The translations under genes were made by a program, and so were the position numbers. Positions 18,225-27,287 of a DNA stretch of 64,000 nucleotides are shown piece after piece. The stretch comes from Bog-950 sp964615305 (GTDB lineage: Bacteria > Bacteroidota > Bacteroidia > Chitinophagales > LD1): assembly GCA_964615305.1 (NCBI GenBank), contig CAZTNA010000009.1:1-64000 (forward strand). Reading direction: 5' to 3'. Numbering within the stretch: the first letter of the stretch is position 1; each line of letters begins with the position of its first letter. A model generated the notes under the pieces. That model did not search any database. It was given only the letters and a program-made list of their open reading frames with translations, and had not been told where the DNA came from.

Positions 18225-20599
18225 TCTAATATTCTTTTTCCGTCCACATACTTAATAATAAAACTTTGTTTATAGCGGGGTTGTATCTGACTTTTCCAAA
18301 GTTTTTCACATTCTGCTAAAGTTTTATATTTTCCTAACAGATATTTGAATAGCCCGTCTTCTTCCCGTACTTCGTATCCTTTCAGGTGAGTATAGTAGTT
18401 TGTATCTAGTGGAATAAACTTTTTTAAAGCGTAAAATTGAATACGGTAAAATGTATCTACCACCATTTTCATATTAACCTCTTTTAAAGAAGCTAAGTTT
18501 GGCTGTATGGCTCCGCTTATGCCGGTGCCAATTTCCTTTGTGTTTTTTGACGAAATTTCAATGTCATTTACTTTTTCACGGTTTTCTGTGGTAACAGTTG
18601 ACTTTGGTTTTGTTCTGTCGGTATAAGTGGGTATGGCCACATCGTAATCTTTTCCCGTGCTTCGGTAGTTGGTGTTCGCAGGTTTGTTTTTGGTTACGTT
18701 ATTGGCATAATCATAGTTGGCAGCTTGCCTTTTTCTTTCCTCTTCATCTATCGAAACTGTTTCTGTTTGAACTTTAGCATTGTCGCTAGAACTTGAGCTG
18801 TCAGCTTTTGGGGCAATTGATTTTTCAGACGTTGAAACAGTAGCGAGGTTCGGTTCCTGAGTTTTGCTAATTGTAGTAGTTGTTTTCTTATCTGCGTTTT
18901 TGGTTATGGCGCTATTCTGAGCGGTCAGTGTATTCTCTGTTGAAACAGCACTTATACCTATATTATTTTGTGCATTAGATATTTTGGGAGTTGAAGAAGC
19001 AGAGTTTATTTCTTCTGAGGTTATAGCGGTTGCTTTTTTTACGCCAACCAATGAAGCAACAGTAGCTGCTGATGTGGCAGCAGCTAGAATTGTACTTACA
19101 TTGTTAGTACGTTGCGCTTCATTTTGCACAGCCACTTGGTCAGCACTTATGTTGTTTTCTATTATCAGGGGCTTTATTCCCGGTTTACTGCCGGCATGCA
19201 CCGGTTCATAAATGCTTGCAAGCGAGGGTGGGTTATTTGATCCTATAGTTGCTACAGGTAAAACAGGAGGCTCGGTTGGTTCTACATCTTCTTCTCGTGC
19301 AATACTGAATTTATTATTGAGTGGTGCATTGGTAATATCAATAGTTTCCTGCACGTTGTTTACAATAAGTTCGTTTAGGTTGTATTGAATTTCGTCTGCC
19401 ACTGCACCTACCAGTTTTCTTATTTCATAGGCACTGTTGGCCGATCTTCTTTTTTCTATGTAAGGTATGTTCTTAAGAATCTCTCCGTTCTCCACCGCCC
19501 AGCAAGGCACCGAAAAAACTTTCATTTGGCCTTTTACTGTGGTTGTGTCATAATGTGTGTAAACAGGAATTACCCCCCAATCATTAATGCCGGTTGTGTG
19601 AGTGTAGTTGTTTTTCTTCAACTCTATGTCAAGCAAAAAACCGTTCCGGTTGTTTACTTCATCGTTACTAGCAATCAAGTTGCCCAGAGAGTATGCTGCA
19701 ATACCTTCACGAAGTTGGCCGTTGTCCATGTAGTTGATTAAGTCAATGCGCATGGGGGCGTTGGGGTTGGTGCCCACCACTATATTGGCTCCCCGCTGAA
19801 AAACAAACTGTGCTAAATCCATTTGTTGCTGGTTAGGAATGCTTTGTTCTTTTGCCCCCCAGTCGAAATAGACGATGATAAAATCTGGCTGGTTAGCGCG
19901 AGCCATGCGGAGATCGCGCTCTATAAGTGTCTTATCGAATTCATTAATAATAAAATCGCGAGAAATAGATGGGCGTGTCAATAAACTAGTGTAGTTTAAT
20001 ATGGCAAGTCGAAAACCCTTTTTGCTGATTATAAGCGGATAATTTCCATTTCGCTGGTTATTATCGGTAAATGCACCTGTATGAAACATATCGTATGTAT
20101 TCAACACCTGGCGGGTCCTCTTTAGGGTTGTTTTGCTAACGTTAGCTGTATGCAGGTTAGCATGCATTAATGTATTTACACCTGAATACTTAAGTTGTAA
20201 CGCAAATTCATCGGGTGCCGAAAACATGTTTTTGTTGTCTCCGCTGAACGATGTACGAAGGTTGGCAATGCTAATATCACCAATGCCTAATAGTGGCTGC
20301 ACGTATTTAAACTCATCTTTAAAATTGTATTTGCCAGCACCTTCGATAAAACAGTAGCTAATGTGTTTTTCGGTTTGATAAATATTTCCCGCAATCATGA
20401 GGTGCAGAATGCGGAACGAATCGGTGCTTGCTATATCATCATTGTTTTGTTTGGCTGTGCGCAATAGGCGGTGTTTGAAATTTATTATTGCTGAGCTGTC
20501 TTGTGAAAATGTAGAGGCGGAAAAAACAAGCAGGGCACACCCTAACAGCGTAATCTTGATTGTTGAAACGATTGTTAAGTGTTGATTCAGTTTGCTCAT
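18221..20599 (-). CDS. CapA-like protein with degenerate metal site and C-terminal SPOR domain
   Basis: About 792 residues. The start at 20599 (MSKLNQHL) gives a signal segment ending near TFSQDSS. Residues about 45-370 follow the CapA/PgsA metallophosphatase fold, but its ligand motifs are altered: GD becomes GNIY, NLE becomes NLRTS, HWG becomes DWG, and the HPH motif becomes NPN; the ANxH His survives (HANLH). A low-complexity Ser/Thr/Ala linker of about 330 residues follows, then a C-terminal SPOR-like domain (FYRIQFYAL, YLLGKYKTLAECEKLW), which in other proteins binds denuded peptidoglycan. I infer a non-enzymatic or altered CapA relative held at the cell wall. It overlaps both neighbours by ATGA, in one operon with coaX. 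Confidence 0.72.
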   Translation of the reverse strand: MSKLNQHLTIVSTIKITLLGCALLVFSASTFSQDSSAIINFKHRLLRTAKQNNDDIASTDSFRILHLMIAGNIYQTEKHISYCFIEGAGKYNFKDEFKYVQPLLGIGDISIANLRTSFSGDNKNMFSAPDEFALQLKYSGVNTLMHANLHTANVSKTTLKRTRQVLNTYDMFHTGAFTDNNQRNGNYPLIISKKGFRLAILNYTSLLTRPSISRDFIINEFDKTLIERDLRMARANQPDFIIVYFDWGAKEQSIPNQQQMDLAQFVFQRGANIVVGTNPNAPMRIDLINYMDNGQLREGIAAYSLGNLIASNDEVNNRNGFLLDIELKKNNYTHTTGINDWGVIPVYTHYDTTTVKGQMKVFSVPCWAVENGEILKNIPYIEKRRSANSAYEIRKLVGAVADEIQYNLNELIVNNVQETIDITNAPLNNKFSIAREEDVEPTEPPVLPVATIGSNNPPSLASIYEPVHAGSKPGIKPLIIENNISADQVAVQNEAQRTNNVSTILAAATSAATVASLVGVKKATAITSEEINSASSTPKISNAQNNIGISAVSTENTLTAQNSAITKNADKKTTTTISKTQEPNLATVSTSEKSIAPKADSSSSSDNAKVQTETVSIDEEERKRQAANYDYANNVTKNKPANTNYRSTGKDYDVAIPTYTDRTKPKSTVTTENREKVNDIEISSKNTKEIGTGISGAIQPNLASLKEVNMKMVVDTFYRIQFYALKKFIPLDTNYYTHLKGYEVREEDGLFKYLLGKYKTLAECEKLWKSQIQPRYKQSFIIKYVDGKRILE

Positions 20600-21246
20600 T
20601 TCAAAATTTCTTCGTTTTCGAAAACGCACACTCCTGTCATGTTTTGCTGTGCAAAATGAATCATTTTTGCCGCCAAAATATCTACCGGTGTGCCGCTGTA
20701 TTTTTTTAGCGGACCGGCAAATAAAAACGGAAATTTTTCGGCCACAAACCTACCCACTTCTTCGCCATAGCGTCTTTCTTTTCGGTTGCCCAACAGAATT
20801 GAAGGGCGAAAAATCAGTAATGTTTTGAAGCCAACTGTTTTCAGGGCATTTTCCAACTCACCTTTTACTCGGCTGTAAAAAATGGAAGACTGCTCGTTGG
20901 CCCCCAATGATGATACCAGTATAAATTGTTTAGCTCCGTTTTTAGCACACCACCCGGCTACTTGTAATGGGATTTCAAAATCTACTCTACGGAAAGCTTC
21001 TTCGCTACCTGCTTTGCTGATAGTGGTGCCCAAGGAGCAAAACACATCATCAGCATTCATCTTATCTTTCAAGTTTTCAAGATGCTCGAAGTAGGTAACT
21101 ATGTTTTCGAGTTTTGGGTCAGAGGTGGTTAACTTAGAACGTGTAAGTGCAATAACTTTTTCATAGGCATTAGATTGCAGAAGTGCAGTAAGGCATTGCT
21201 CACCCACCAAACCGGTAGCACCAATAAGTAAAGCTGTTTTAGCCAT
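20596..21246 (-). CDS. HTATIP2/YbjT-like NAD(P)-binding oxidoreductase
   Basis: 216 residues, Rossmann fold of the atypical short-chain dehydrogenase group. The dinucleotide motif GATGLVG is at residues 9-15, then LTRSKL for NADP preference, DVFCSLGTT, and FILVSSLGANEQSSIFYSRVKGELE, whose Ser and YxxxK resemble the catalytic pair. The segment FRPSILLGNRKERR is typical of the TIP30/HTATIP2-like proteins. The substrate is not known for bacterial members. Its stop overlaps the CapA-like gene start (ATGA). Confidence 0.78.
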   Translation of the reverse strand: MAKTALLIGATGLVGEQCLTALLQSNAYEKVIALTRSKLTTSDPKLENIVTYFEHLENLKDKMNADDVFCSLGTTISKAGSEEAFRRVDFEIPLQVAGWCAKNGAKQFILVSSLGANEQSSIFYSRVKGELENALKTVGFKTLLIFRPSILLGNRKERRYGEEVGRFVAEKFPFLFAGPLKKYSGTPVDILAAKMIHFAQQNMTGVCVFENEEILK

Positions 21247-21332
21247 GTGTTCAAAAGTAAAAATTGGATATTGTAGCTTGTTTAAGCTCTCAACAGTTTT
21301 GCAAAAGTTGTCTAATAAACAAGTAGAAGTAT

Positions 21333-22991
21333 CTATTTCTTAGACAATATGCCGTTATACTCATCTGGTGTATTTATCAGGGAAACTGCTTTTGATACCT
21401 CTGTGTCGTTTTGGTAGCTTTTCTTCACTTTGCCGTATGCGTAATAGTAACGTCCAACAATTTCATTTTCAATTACAGTCACTATTTCATCCTTGTTTTT
21501 AAGCAAATCCTGCTCTTTATCGTGCCTAAGCTTTACCTGTATAGCTTCATAGTGTGTTTTTAACGCATCGAAATATTTTTCATCGGTTGCTGCTTCTTTC
21601 AGGCTTTCAAGCTTTTCTTCGGTCTCTGTTTTGTAGTTACAATCTTTAGTTTTTACAAAAGCAATAAAGTCAATAAAGTCTTTTTCCGATAACTTAAACT
21701 CTGCCGCATCGGCTATGGTGGTGTGATTTAGTTTGTAGTTTGATGCAAAATCGAAAATATAGTTCTTGCTATAGAGCGTTTCTGCAATCTTGCTGTGTTC
21801 CTGCTTATCAAGTGTTATATCCGGGTTTATACCCCCCCCATCAAAAACAGTTCTATTGCTGTTCAGTGTTTTAAACGCCACTTTCAGCGAGTCGGGAATT
21901 CTTTTTACACTGCCATCGGCATTTTTTTCGGTATAGTTAAGCGCCTGAATACAACGACCGGTAGGTATGTAGTATTTAGCCGTTGTTACTTTTAAAACCG
22001 TGTTGTATGAGAGGGGTTTGGTAACCTGCACTAGCCCTTTGCCATAAGTGCGCTGGCCAATTACCACACCGCGATCATAATCTTGCATGGTGCCGGAAAC
22101 AATTTCAGAAGCAGATGCACTTGTTGAATTTGTAATAACGACCAACGGAATTTTCAAATCACTTGGGTCATTCAGTGTTTTAAATGTGTTGTTCCATTCA
22201 TCTACTTTTCCTTTAGTGGTTACCACCAGTTTATTTTTTTCTATAAACACATTTACAATGTTTACAGCCTCGTTGAGTAAGCCCCCCGGATTACCACGCA
22301 AATCCAGCACCATGCCTTTCATATTTGGGTTTGCCTTTTTTAAACTGTCGAATGCCTCTTTTACATCCTTGCCAGCGCCTTCGTTAAAAATTTTCAGTTT
22401 TATACACCCCACATTGGGTGTTATCATGCCGTAAAAAGGAACAGAGGTTTCCTGAATTTCTTCGCGCTGTATATTTAGGGCCAATATTTTGCTATCGAGC
22501 AACGAAATTTTGCGTTCTAATGTAAGTGCTACCGAGGTGCCCGGTTGACCAATAAGAATTTTTTCTACCTCATCTTTTTTTCTGTCTTTTGTTGACGACC
22601 CGTCTATTGATTTTATTACATCGCCTGTCTGCACCCCTTTTTTATCAGCCGGCTGATTTTGAGTTACCGTAGTGACCACCGGATAACCATTCATTATTTC
22701 AATTTCAATACCTAAGCCGCCAAACTTTCCGCCCTGTTGTATTTTTGCATTTTCTACCTGTGACCCGGAAAAGTAATTTGTAAATGGATCAAGAGTTTTG
22801 AGCATGCCATCAATACATGAACGCATAAGTTTTGATGGCTCTACATCATCTACATAGTAATTGTTCACTTCTTTATATAGTGCAGAGAATACGTCAATGT
22901 TTTTTGAAATTTCGAAATAGCTATCGGCAAAAGACATTAGCCCCAAGCCAACAACTACAACTACAATAACTTTAATGAAACGGTTTTTCAT
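21333..22991 (-). CDS. C-terminal processing protease, S41 family (copy 2)
   Basis: 552 residues. A signal or anchor segment (VIVVVVVGLGLMSFA) is followed by a cap region, a PDZ domain at about 85-165 (GGLGIEIEIMNGYPVV, AGDVIKS-like TGDVIKSIDGSS) and the S41 catalytic domain with nucleophile Ser near 293 (TNSTSASASEIVSG) and general-base Lys near 318 (QRTYGKGLVQ). Tsp/CtpA enzymes trim or degrade periplasmic and secreted proteins. It starts 2 nt after the stop of a close paralogue (22994-24661) and must be a tandem duplicate in the same transcript. Confidence 0.93.
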   Translation of the reverse strand: MKNRFIKVIVVVVVGLGLMSFADSYFEISKNIDVFSALYKEVNNYYVDDVEPSKLMRSCIDGMLKTLDPFTNYFSGSQVENAKIQQGGKFGGLGIEIEIMNGYPVVTTVTQNQPADKKGVQTGDVIKSIDGSSTKDRKKDEVEKILIGQPGTSVALTLERKISLLDSKILALNIQREEIQETSVPFYGMITPNVGCIKLKIFNEGAGKDVKEAFDSLKKANPNMKGMVLDLRGNPGGLLNEAVNIVNVFIEKNKLVVTTKGKVDEWNNTFKTLNDPSDLKIPLVVITNSTSASASEIVSGTMQDYDRGVVIGQRTYGKGLVQVTKPLSYNTVLKVTTAKYYIPTGRCIQALNYTEKNADGSVKRIPDSLKVAFKTLNSNRTVFDGGGINPDITLDKQEHSKIAETLYSKNYIFDFASNYKLNHTTIADAAEFKLSEKDFIDFIAFVKTKDCNYKTETEEKLESLKEAATDEKYFDALKTHYEAIQVKLRHDKEQDLLKNKDEIVTVIENEIVGRYYYAYGKVKKSYQNDTEVSKAVSLINTPDEYNGILSKK

Positions 22992-22993
22992 TT

Positions 22994-24661
22994 CTATTTC
23001 TTGGCTAAAATTTCCTTTACTCTTTTTTCGTCTTTAATCAGTTCAACAGCTTTTCTTAACTCTTCATCGCTATTAAACGAGGCTTCGGTTCTTCCGGTGT
23101 TCAGGTAGTAGCGCGCTACAATTTCTTCCTCAAGCATACTTTTAATCTGTGCTTTTTCTTTCAACAGATCTTTCTCTTTATCGTGCTTCATGGTTTGTTT
23201 CATGGCCTGCAGGTCGTCTTTCACGGCATCCAAATACTTTTCTTTTGTGGCTGATGTTTCTAGCTGCTCAATAATTTTTTCGCTACGTGTAGTGTAGTCG
23301 TATTCCTTTTTTGATACCCAGTTTATAAAATCATTGTAGTCGGCATCGGTTAGTGCAAATGCTTTGGCATTTGCAATTGTTTCGTGTTTTGCGCGGTAGT
23401 CAGTTGCATAATCAAAAATGTGGTTCTTAGCTAACAGGCTAAAAGTAATGTTTGCCAGTTTCTCTGGCTCCACCGCCGCATCCGGATCAATACCGCCACC
23501 ATCATAAACTGTGCGCTTACTGTATTTGGTTTTAAATGCAACTTTTAATGAATCGGGTATGTGTTTCACGCTTCCATCTTCGTTGCGTTCGGCATAATTA
23601 ATTGCCTGAATGCATCTCCCCGAAGGAATGTAGTACTTGGCTGTTGTTACTTTCAGTTTTGCATTATAAGGAAGAGATCGGGTGCTTTGCACTAAACCTT
23701 TTCCAAAAGTTTTTTGACCAATAATTACAGCACGGTCTAAGTCTTGCATCGAGCCAGCTACAATTTCTGCCGCAGAAGCAGAGCCCCCATCTGCCAACAC
23801 TACTACCGGAAGTTTTAAATCAACCGGATCGTTTAGGGTAGTAAATGATTTGTTCCACTCAGGCAGTTTTCCTTTAGTAGAAACAATTTCAATGTTTTTG
23901 TCAACAAAAACATTAGCCACGTTTATAGCTTCGTTCAGCAAGCCACCAGGGTTGCCACGCAAGTCAAACACTAAGCCTTTTAGTTTGCCTTTGTTTTCTA
24001 ATGCCAGCAATGCATTTTTTACTTCTACACCGGCACGGTCGGTAAATCCTCCTAAACGAATGTAGCCAATGTTGTTGTCCAGCATTCCGTAGTAGGGAAC
24101 GTTCTTTACCTTAATTTCTTCGCGAGTAAGTTTCACTTGCATTTCGGCTTCAGAACCATCAGCTTGTGGTCGTTTAAATTTAACCAGCACATCGGTGCCC
24201 GGTTTGCCTTTAAGCATAGCGCTTACCTGGTCGGTTTTAAAATTTTTAGCGCTTTTACCATCCACCTCAATTATTTTATCACCAGCACGCAGACCTGCTT
24301 TTGCCGCAGGAAACCCCTCGTAAGGTTCGGTAACCAGAACCCATTCATTACGGGTTCCAATTACTGCACCAATACCTCCATACCTACCGGTGGTTTGCAT
24401 ACGGTAGTCATCCATGTCTTCTTCGGGAATAAAATCAGTGTACGGATCAAGGCCGTTCAGCATTTCTGTAATGCCGGCACGCATCAACTTTTCAGGGTTG
24501 AGGGTGTCAACATAGTAAGTGTTCAGCTCTTTGTAAAGCGTAGTGAATATGTCGAGGTTTTTAGTGATTTCGAATTGCGAAACCGGTAGCGTAAAAGCAA
24601 GCGGTATAAATGCTGCTGCCACCACGCTAATTATCGTACAATATTTTTTTGTCTTCTTCAT
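22994..24661 (-). CDS. C-terminal processing protease, S41 family (copy 1)
   Basis: 555 residues, same layout as the following copy: signal segment, PDZ domain (YGGIGAVIGTRNEWVL, AGDKIIEVDGKS) and S41 domain with catalytic Ser in DGGSASAAEIVAG and Lys in QKTFGKGLVQ. The two copies agree in long stretches such as KVTTAKYYIPSGRCIQA and DPFTNYF/DPYTDFI, yet have diverged in the PDZ domain, suggesting different substrates. A 10-bp hairpin (24668-24690) sits 7 nt upstream of its ATG. Confidence 0.93.
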   Translation of the reverse strand: MKKTKKYCTIISVVAAAFIPLAFTLPVSQFEITKNLDIFTTLYKELNTYYVDTLNPEKLMRAGITEMLNGLDPYTDFIPEEDMDDYRMQTTGRYGGIGAVIGTRNEWVLVTEPYEGFPAAKAGLRAGDKIIEVDGKSAKNFKTDQVSAMLKGKPGTDVLVKFKRPQADGSEAEMQVKLTREEIKVKNVPYYGMLDNNIGYIRLGGFTDRAGVEVKNALLALENKGKLKGLVFDLRGNPGGLLNEAINVANVFVDKNIEIVSTKGKLPEWNKSFTTLNDPVDLKLPVVVLADGGSASAAEIVAGSMQDLDRAVIIGQKTFGKGLVQSTRSLPYNAKLKVTTAKYYIPSGRCIQAINYAERNEDGSVKHIPDSLKVAFKTKYSKRTVYDGGGIDPDAAVEPEKLANITFSLLAKNHIFDYATDYRAKHETIANAKAFALTDADYNDFINWVSKKEYDYTTRSEKIIEQLETSATKEKYLDAVKDDLQAMKQTMKHDKEKDLLKEKAQIKSMLEEEIVARYYLNTGRTEASFNSDEELRKAVELIKDEKRVKEILAKK

Positions 24662-24667
24662 TTCAAA

Positions 24668-24690
24668 ACAGGCAGCGTTGCGCTGCCTGT
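24668..24690 (-). terminator. Hairpin between the TonB receptor gene and the S41 gene
   Basis: A perfect 10-bp stem (ACAGGCAGCG with CGCTGCCTGT, 3-nt loop). On the minus strand it is followed by only TTTTG and then the ATG of the S41 gene at 24661. It could end the TonB receptor transcript, or act as a leader hairpin beside the S41 start. The short T run makes terminator strength uncertain. Confidence 0.6.
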
Positions 24691-24787
24691 AGGTTCAAAC
24701 ATAAATTTTATACCCGGACTTAACTAAATAGTTAGTGTCACCTGTTAGTGTTTTAATTTCTTTTAAGACAGACCTTAGCAGAATTTC

Positions 24788-27022
24788 CTAAAACCTCACT
24801 GTCATTCCTGCCAACACATGAAACCCTGCTTGCGGATAGTAATAGTTGTAAGTGTAGGTATCGGTAGTTTGCAGTTGGTTGTTCGAATCGAGATAGGCGT
24901 ATCGTTCGCTGTAAGTGTAGCCGTTGCTTTCATACAGCCTGTGAAAGATGTTATTCATCAGCAAGGTGAGTTTTATCATTTTATCATCCCTCTTTAAAGG
25001 CAGTTCATAGCTTATGCGCAGATTGCTGTAAAAAAACGGCTTCAATTTGCGGCTCTCGTTCGATGTGTTATCGAGGTATTGTTTACTTACCGCTTTGTTT
25101 ACCAAACTTATTTCCAGTCCTTCTACCGGGTAGCCGACAAACTCAAGCATGGCGATAATAGATGGCGAAAAAGCAATGGTGGAATTTCTATGTGTGGTAA
25201 CCTGAGTTAACGAGTCAATAGGCCAGTAGTTTTCATCGTAGGTGTAGATGTACTCATCAAACGATTTTATTCGGTTGAACGAACAGGTAAGGTTGTCGTT
25301 GATGGCAAAAATGCGTCTGCCGGTTTTCTTCGAATAGAAATTTACACTGGCGGTTAGTTCAATTCCGGTTCTGTAACTCATTGCTACATTTTCTTTCAGT
25401 GGTGCGCCCACATTGTTTAGTTTGCCGGTAAGCACCAATTGGTCTTTGTAGTGCATCAGATAGTAGTTAATGCCGAACGGATATTTGCGATGAACAAATT
25501 TGTAGCCCGCTTCCACATTGTGCATGGTTTCGGGCTTCACTATTTTTGAAGTGGCGAGTGCCGCGAGAACATCATCTCGGTTAGGCTCGCGGTTACCTAA
25601 AGCATACGAAGCATACACCTGATGTTCAGGTTTTATTTTGTAAAGCAAACCCGCTTTCGGATTAAAGAAATGCCAGCGGTACGAAAAATCATAAGGGGTT
25701 TTATCATCGTCTATTCCGTTGGAGGAATGGCTTACATAACGGTATTGCAGGTCAATAAACAAATTCAGTTTATGGAAGAAGAGATAGTTGAGTTTAGCGT
25801 AAACATTAAAATCACTCTTTACCACTTTGCCATCATAATACTTTGCCTCTTTATCTAAACCCACCGCCTGTTCAGTCCATATTACTTTACCAAAATGTTT
25901 CCCGCGAGACTGTGACATCGCCCCGCCAAAACTTGCCGAAGCGTTTTTGTAATTGTAGTTGAGGGCAAAGGTGCCACCTAACAAAATATTGCACAGCCAT
26001 TTCTGACGAACCAAATCTGTTTCTGCTGAGGGCAGATTTTCGAAATAACCGGAAATGTCGGTTTCTGCTTTATACTCTTCATAGTAACCTTGTCCAAGTG
26101 TCGCAAACAAACCTGCGTTCAGGTTTAAGTGTTTCGGTAAACCCTGGGAAAACAATAGCTGGAAATAATCCTGATTGTATTTGTCAACCTGATTTTTATA
26201 AGCAGGGAAATGTGAACCATAATCGGTACCCAAATTATTAAATGTTCTGTTGGTAGCCAGCGAATCCTGCGGAACTCCATTCCACGCCTGATATGTTTTT
26301 TCCTGTCCCCCAAAATACACCAGCTTAAGCAGTGTGCTGTTGCGCATGTATCCAAGTTGGCTGAACCACGAAACAAGATTTGAAGATGCACGGTCAATGT
26401 ATCCATCGCTGGTAATCCAACTTCCGCTACCTTCAAAGAAAAAACCTTTGCGAATACCCGTACCTATTTTGCCATTTACCTTTAGTGTGTTAAATGAACC
26501 ACCTGACACCGTTGCCTCACCAAATGCCTTCGTTGAAGGCGTTTGCGTTTGCAAACTTACCGTTCCTCCAAATGAACTTCCACCGTTAGTAGAAGAACCC
26601 ACCCCACGCTGAATCTGTATGTTCTGCACAGACGAGGCCACATCGGGCAAATCAACCCAAAACACGTTTTGCGATTCAGCATCATTTACTGGAATACCGT
26701 TCAGGGTTACGTTTACACGTGTGGCATCGCTACCGCGTATGCGAATGCCTGTGTATCCAATACCCGCACCGGCATCGCTGGTGGTAACCACAGAAGGAGT
26801 ATTGTCTAACAAAAACGGAAGGTCTTGCCCGAGATTGTTTTTGTTGAGTTGTTCTTTACTAATGGTTTGAAAAGTGGTGGGCGTGTTATCTGCCGCACGT
26901 GTCGAAAAAATGAAAACTTCATCGGTAGTAACAGTTTTTACTGAATCGGTTTTTACCGCTGTGGAATCTGTTTGTGCCAACGCAAAGTTGGTAACAAGCA
27001 GAAAGAATAATGTCTTTTTCAT
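24788..27022 (-). CDS. TonB-dependent outer-membrane receptor, probable thiamin importer
   Basis: About 744 residues. The start at 27022 gives the signal peptide MKKTLFFLLVTNFALAQ. The plug domain follows (TPTTFQTISKEQL, DLPFLLDNTPSV, GIRIRGSDATRVNVTLNGIP, VQRGVG-like IQRGVGSSTNG), then a 22-strand barrel ending in an aromatic residue (MTVRF). No carboxypeptidase-like N-terminal domain is present. The leader carries a TPP riboswitch (27104-27187), and riboswitch-controlled TonB receptors of this kind in Bacteroidota are predicted thiamin transporters. The substrate is inferred from the riboswitch, not from the barrel. It is the first gene of its transcript. Confidence 0.92.
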   Translation of the reverse strand: MKKTLFFLLVTNFALAQTDSTAVKTDSVKTVTTDEVFIFSTRAADNTPTTFQTISKEQLNKNNLGQDLPFLLDNTPSVVTTSDAGAGIGYTGIRIRGSDATRVNVTLNGIPVNDAESQNVFWVDLPDVASSVQNIQIQRGVGSSTNGGSSFGGTVSLQTQTPSTKAFGEATVSGGSFNTLKVNGKIGTGIRKGFFFEGSGSWITSDGYIDRASSNLVSWFSQLGYMRNSTLLKLVYFGGQEKTYQAWNGVPQDSLATNRTFNNLGTDYGSHFPAYKNQVDKYNQDYFQLLFSQGLPKHLNLNAGLFATLGQGYYEEYKAETDISGYFENLPSAETDLVRQKWLCNILLGGTFALNYNYKNASASFGGAMSQSRGKHFGKVIWTEQAVGLDKEAKYYDGKVVKSDFNVYAKLNYLFFHKLNLFIDLQYRYVSHSSNGIDDDKTPYDFSYRWHFFNPKAGLLYKIKPEHQVYASYALGNREPNRDDVLAALATSKIVKPETMHNVEAGYKFVHRKYPFGINYYLMHYKDQLVLTGKLNNVGAPLKENVAMSYRTGIELTASVNFYSKKTGRRIFAINDNLTCSFNRIKSFDEYIYTYDENYWPIDSLTQVTTHRNSTIAFSPSIIAMLEFVGYPVEGLEISLVNKAVSKQYLDNTSNESRKLKPFFYSNLRISYELPLKRDDKMIKLTLLMNNIFHRLYESNGYTYSERYAYLDSNNQLQTTDTYTYNYYYPQAGFHVLAGMTVRF

Positions 27023-27103
27023 AACCTGGTTGGTTTCGAGGATGAACAATTATTCTTTCTAAGAGTGAAGATATTTCGAGCGAGTCCTGAAAAGAATTCG
27101 GGA

Positions 27104-27187
27104 TTTCTTCCCTTACGCATGAATTACCATGTTCAAGGTTCGAAGGGTTCTTCTCAGGCGCCTTGTTGCAGACACCGCCCCCAGAAA
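27104..27187 (-). promoter_or_regulatory. TPP (thi-box) riboswitch
   Basis: On the minus strand the leader reads in order: P1 TTTCT (27187-27183), GGGGGCGG, the conserved CGCCTGAGA (27160-27152), ACCCTTCGAACCTTGAAC, ATGGTAATTCATGCG with a CATG/CATG stem, GTAAGGGAAG, and the P1 partner AGAAA (27108-27104). These are the invariant blocks of the thiamin pyrophosphate aptamer. The start codon lies 82 nt further on. When TPP is bound, expression of the receptor should fall, by termination or by blocking translation; I cannot tell which. Confidence 0.94.
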
Positions 27188-27194
27188 GTTGATG

Positions 27195-27224
27195 TAAGGA
27201 TAAACAGGAAGTTCAATATTCAAA
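27195..27224 (-). promoter_or_regulatory. Candidate Bacteroidota promoter of the riboswitch transcript
   Basis: On the minus strand TTTG (27224-27221), an 18-nt spacer and TATCCTTA (27202-27195) partly match the Bacteroidota TTTG / TAnnTTTG pattern (two mismatches in the -7 element). The riboswitch begins about 8 nt downstream, the right place for a start site. Confidence 0.4.
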
Positions 27225-27287
27225 AATCAACGCTAAAAAAATGCGTGGGCCACTTCTTAGAGTTTTGATTTTAGTCTTAGAGTTTAA

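Noticed and set aside
27245..27253. Palindrome GTGGGCCAC as operator or terminator
   Set aside because: Short, no T run, and within a region without other support.
27250..27285. A further degenerate heptamer array (CTTAGAG/TTAGTCT/TTAGAGT) between the histidine kinase stop and the riboswitch
   Set aside because: The period is irregular here; possibly a decayed array but not supportable.
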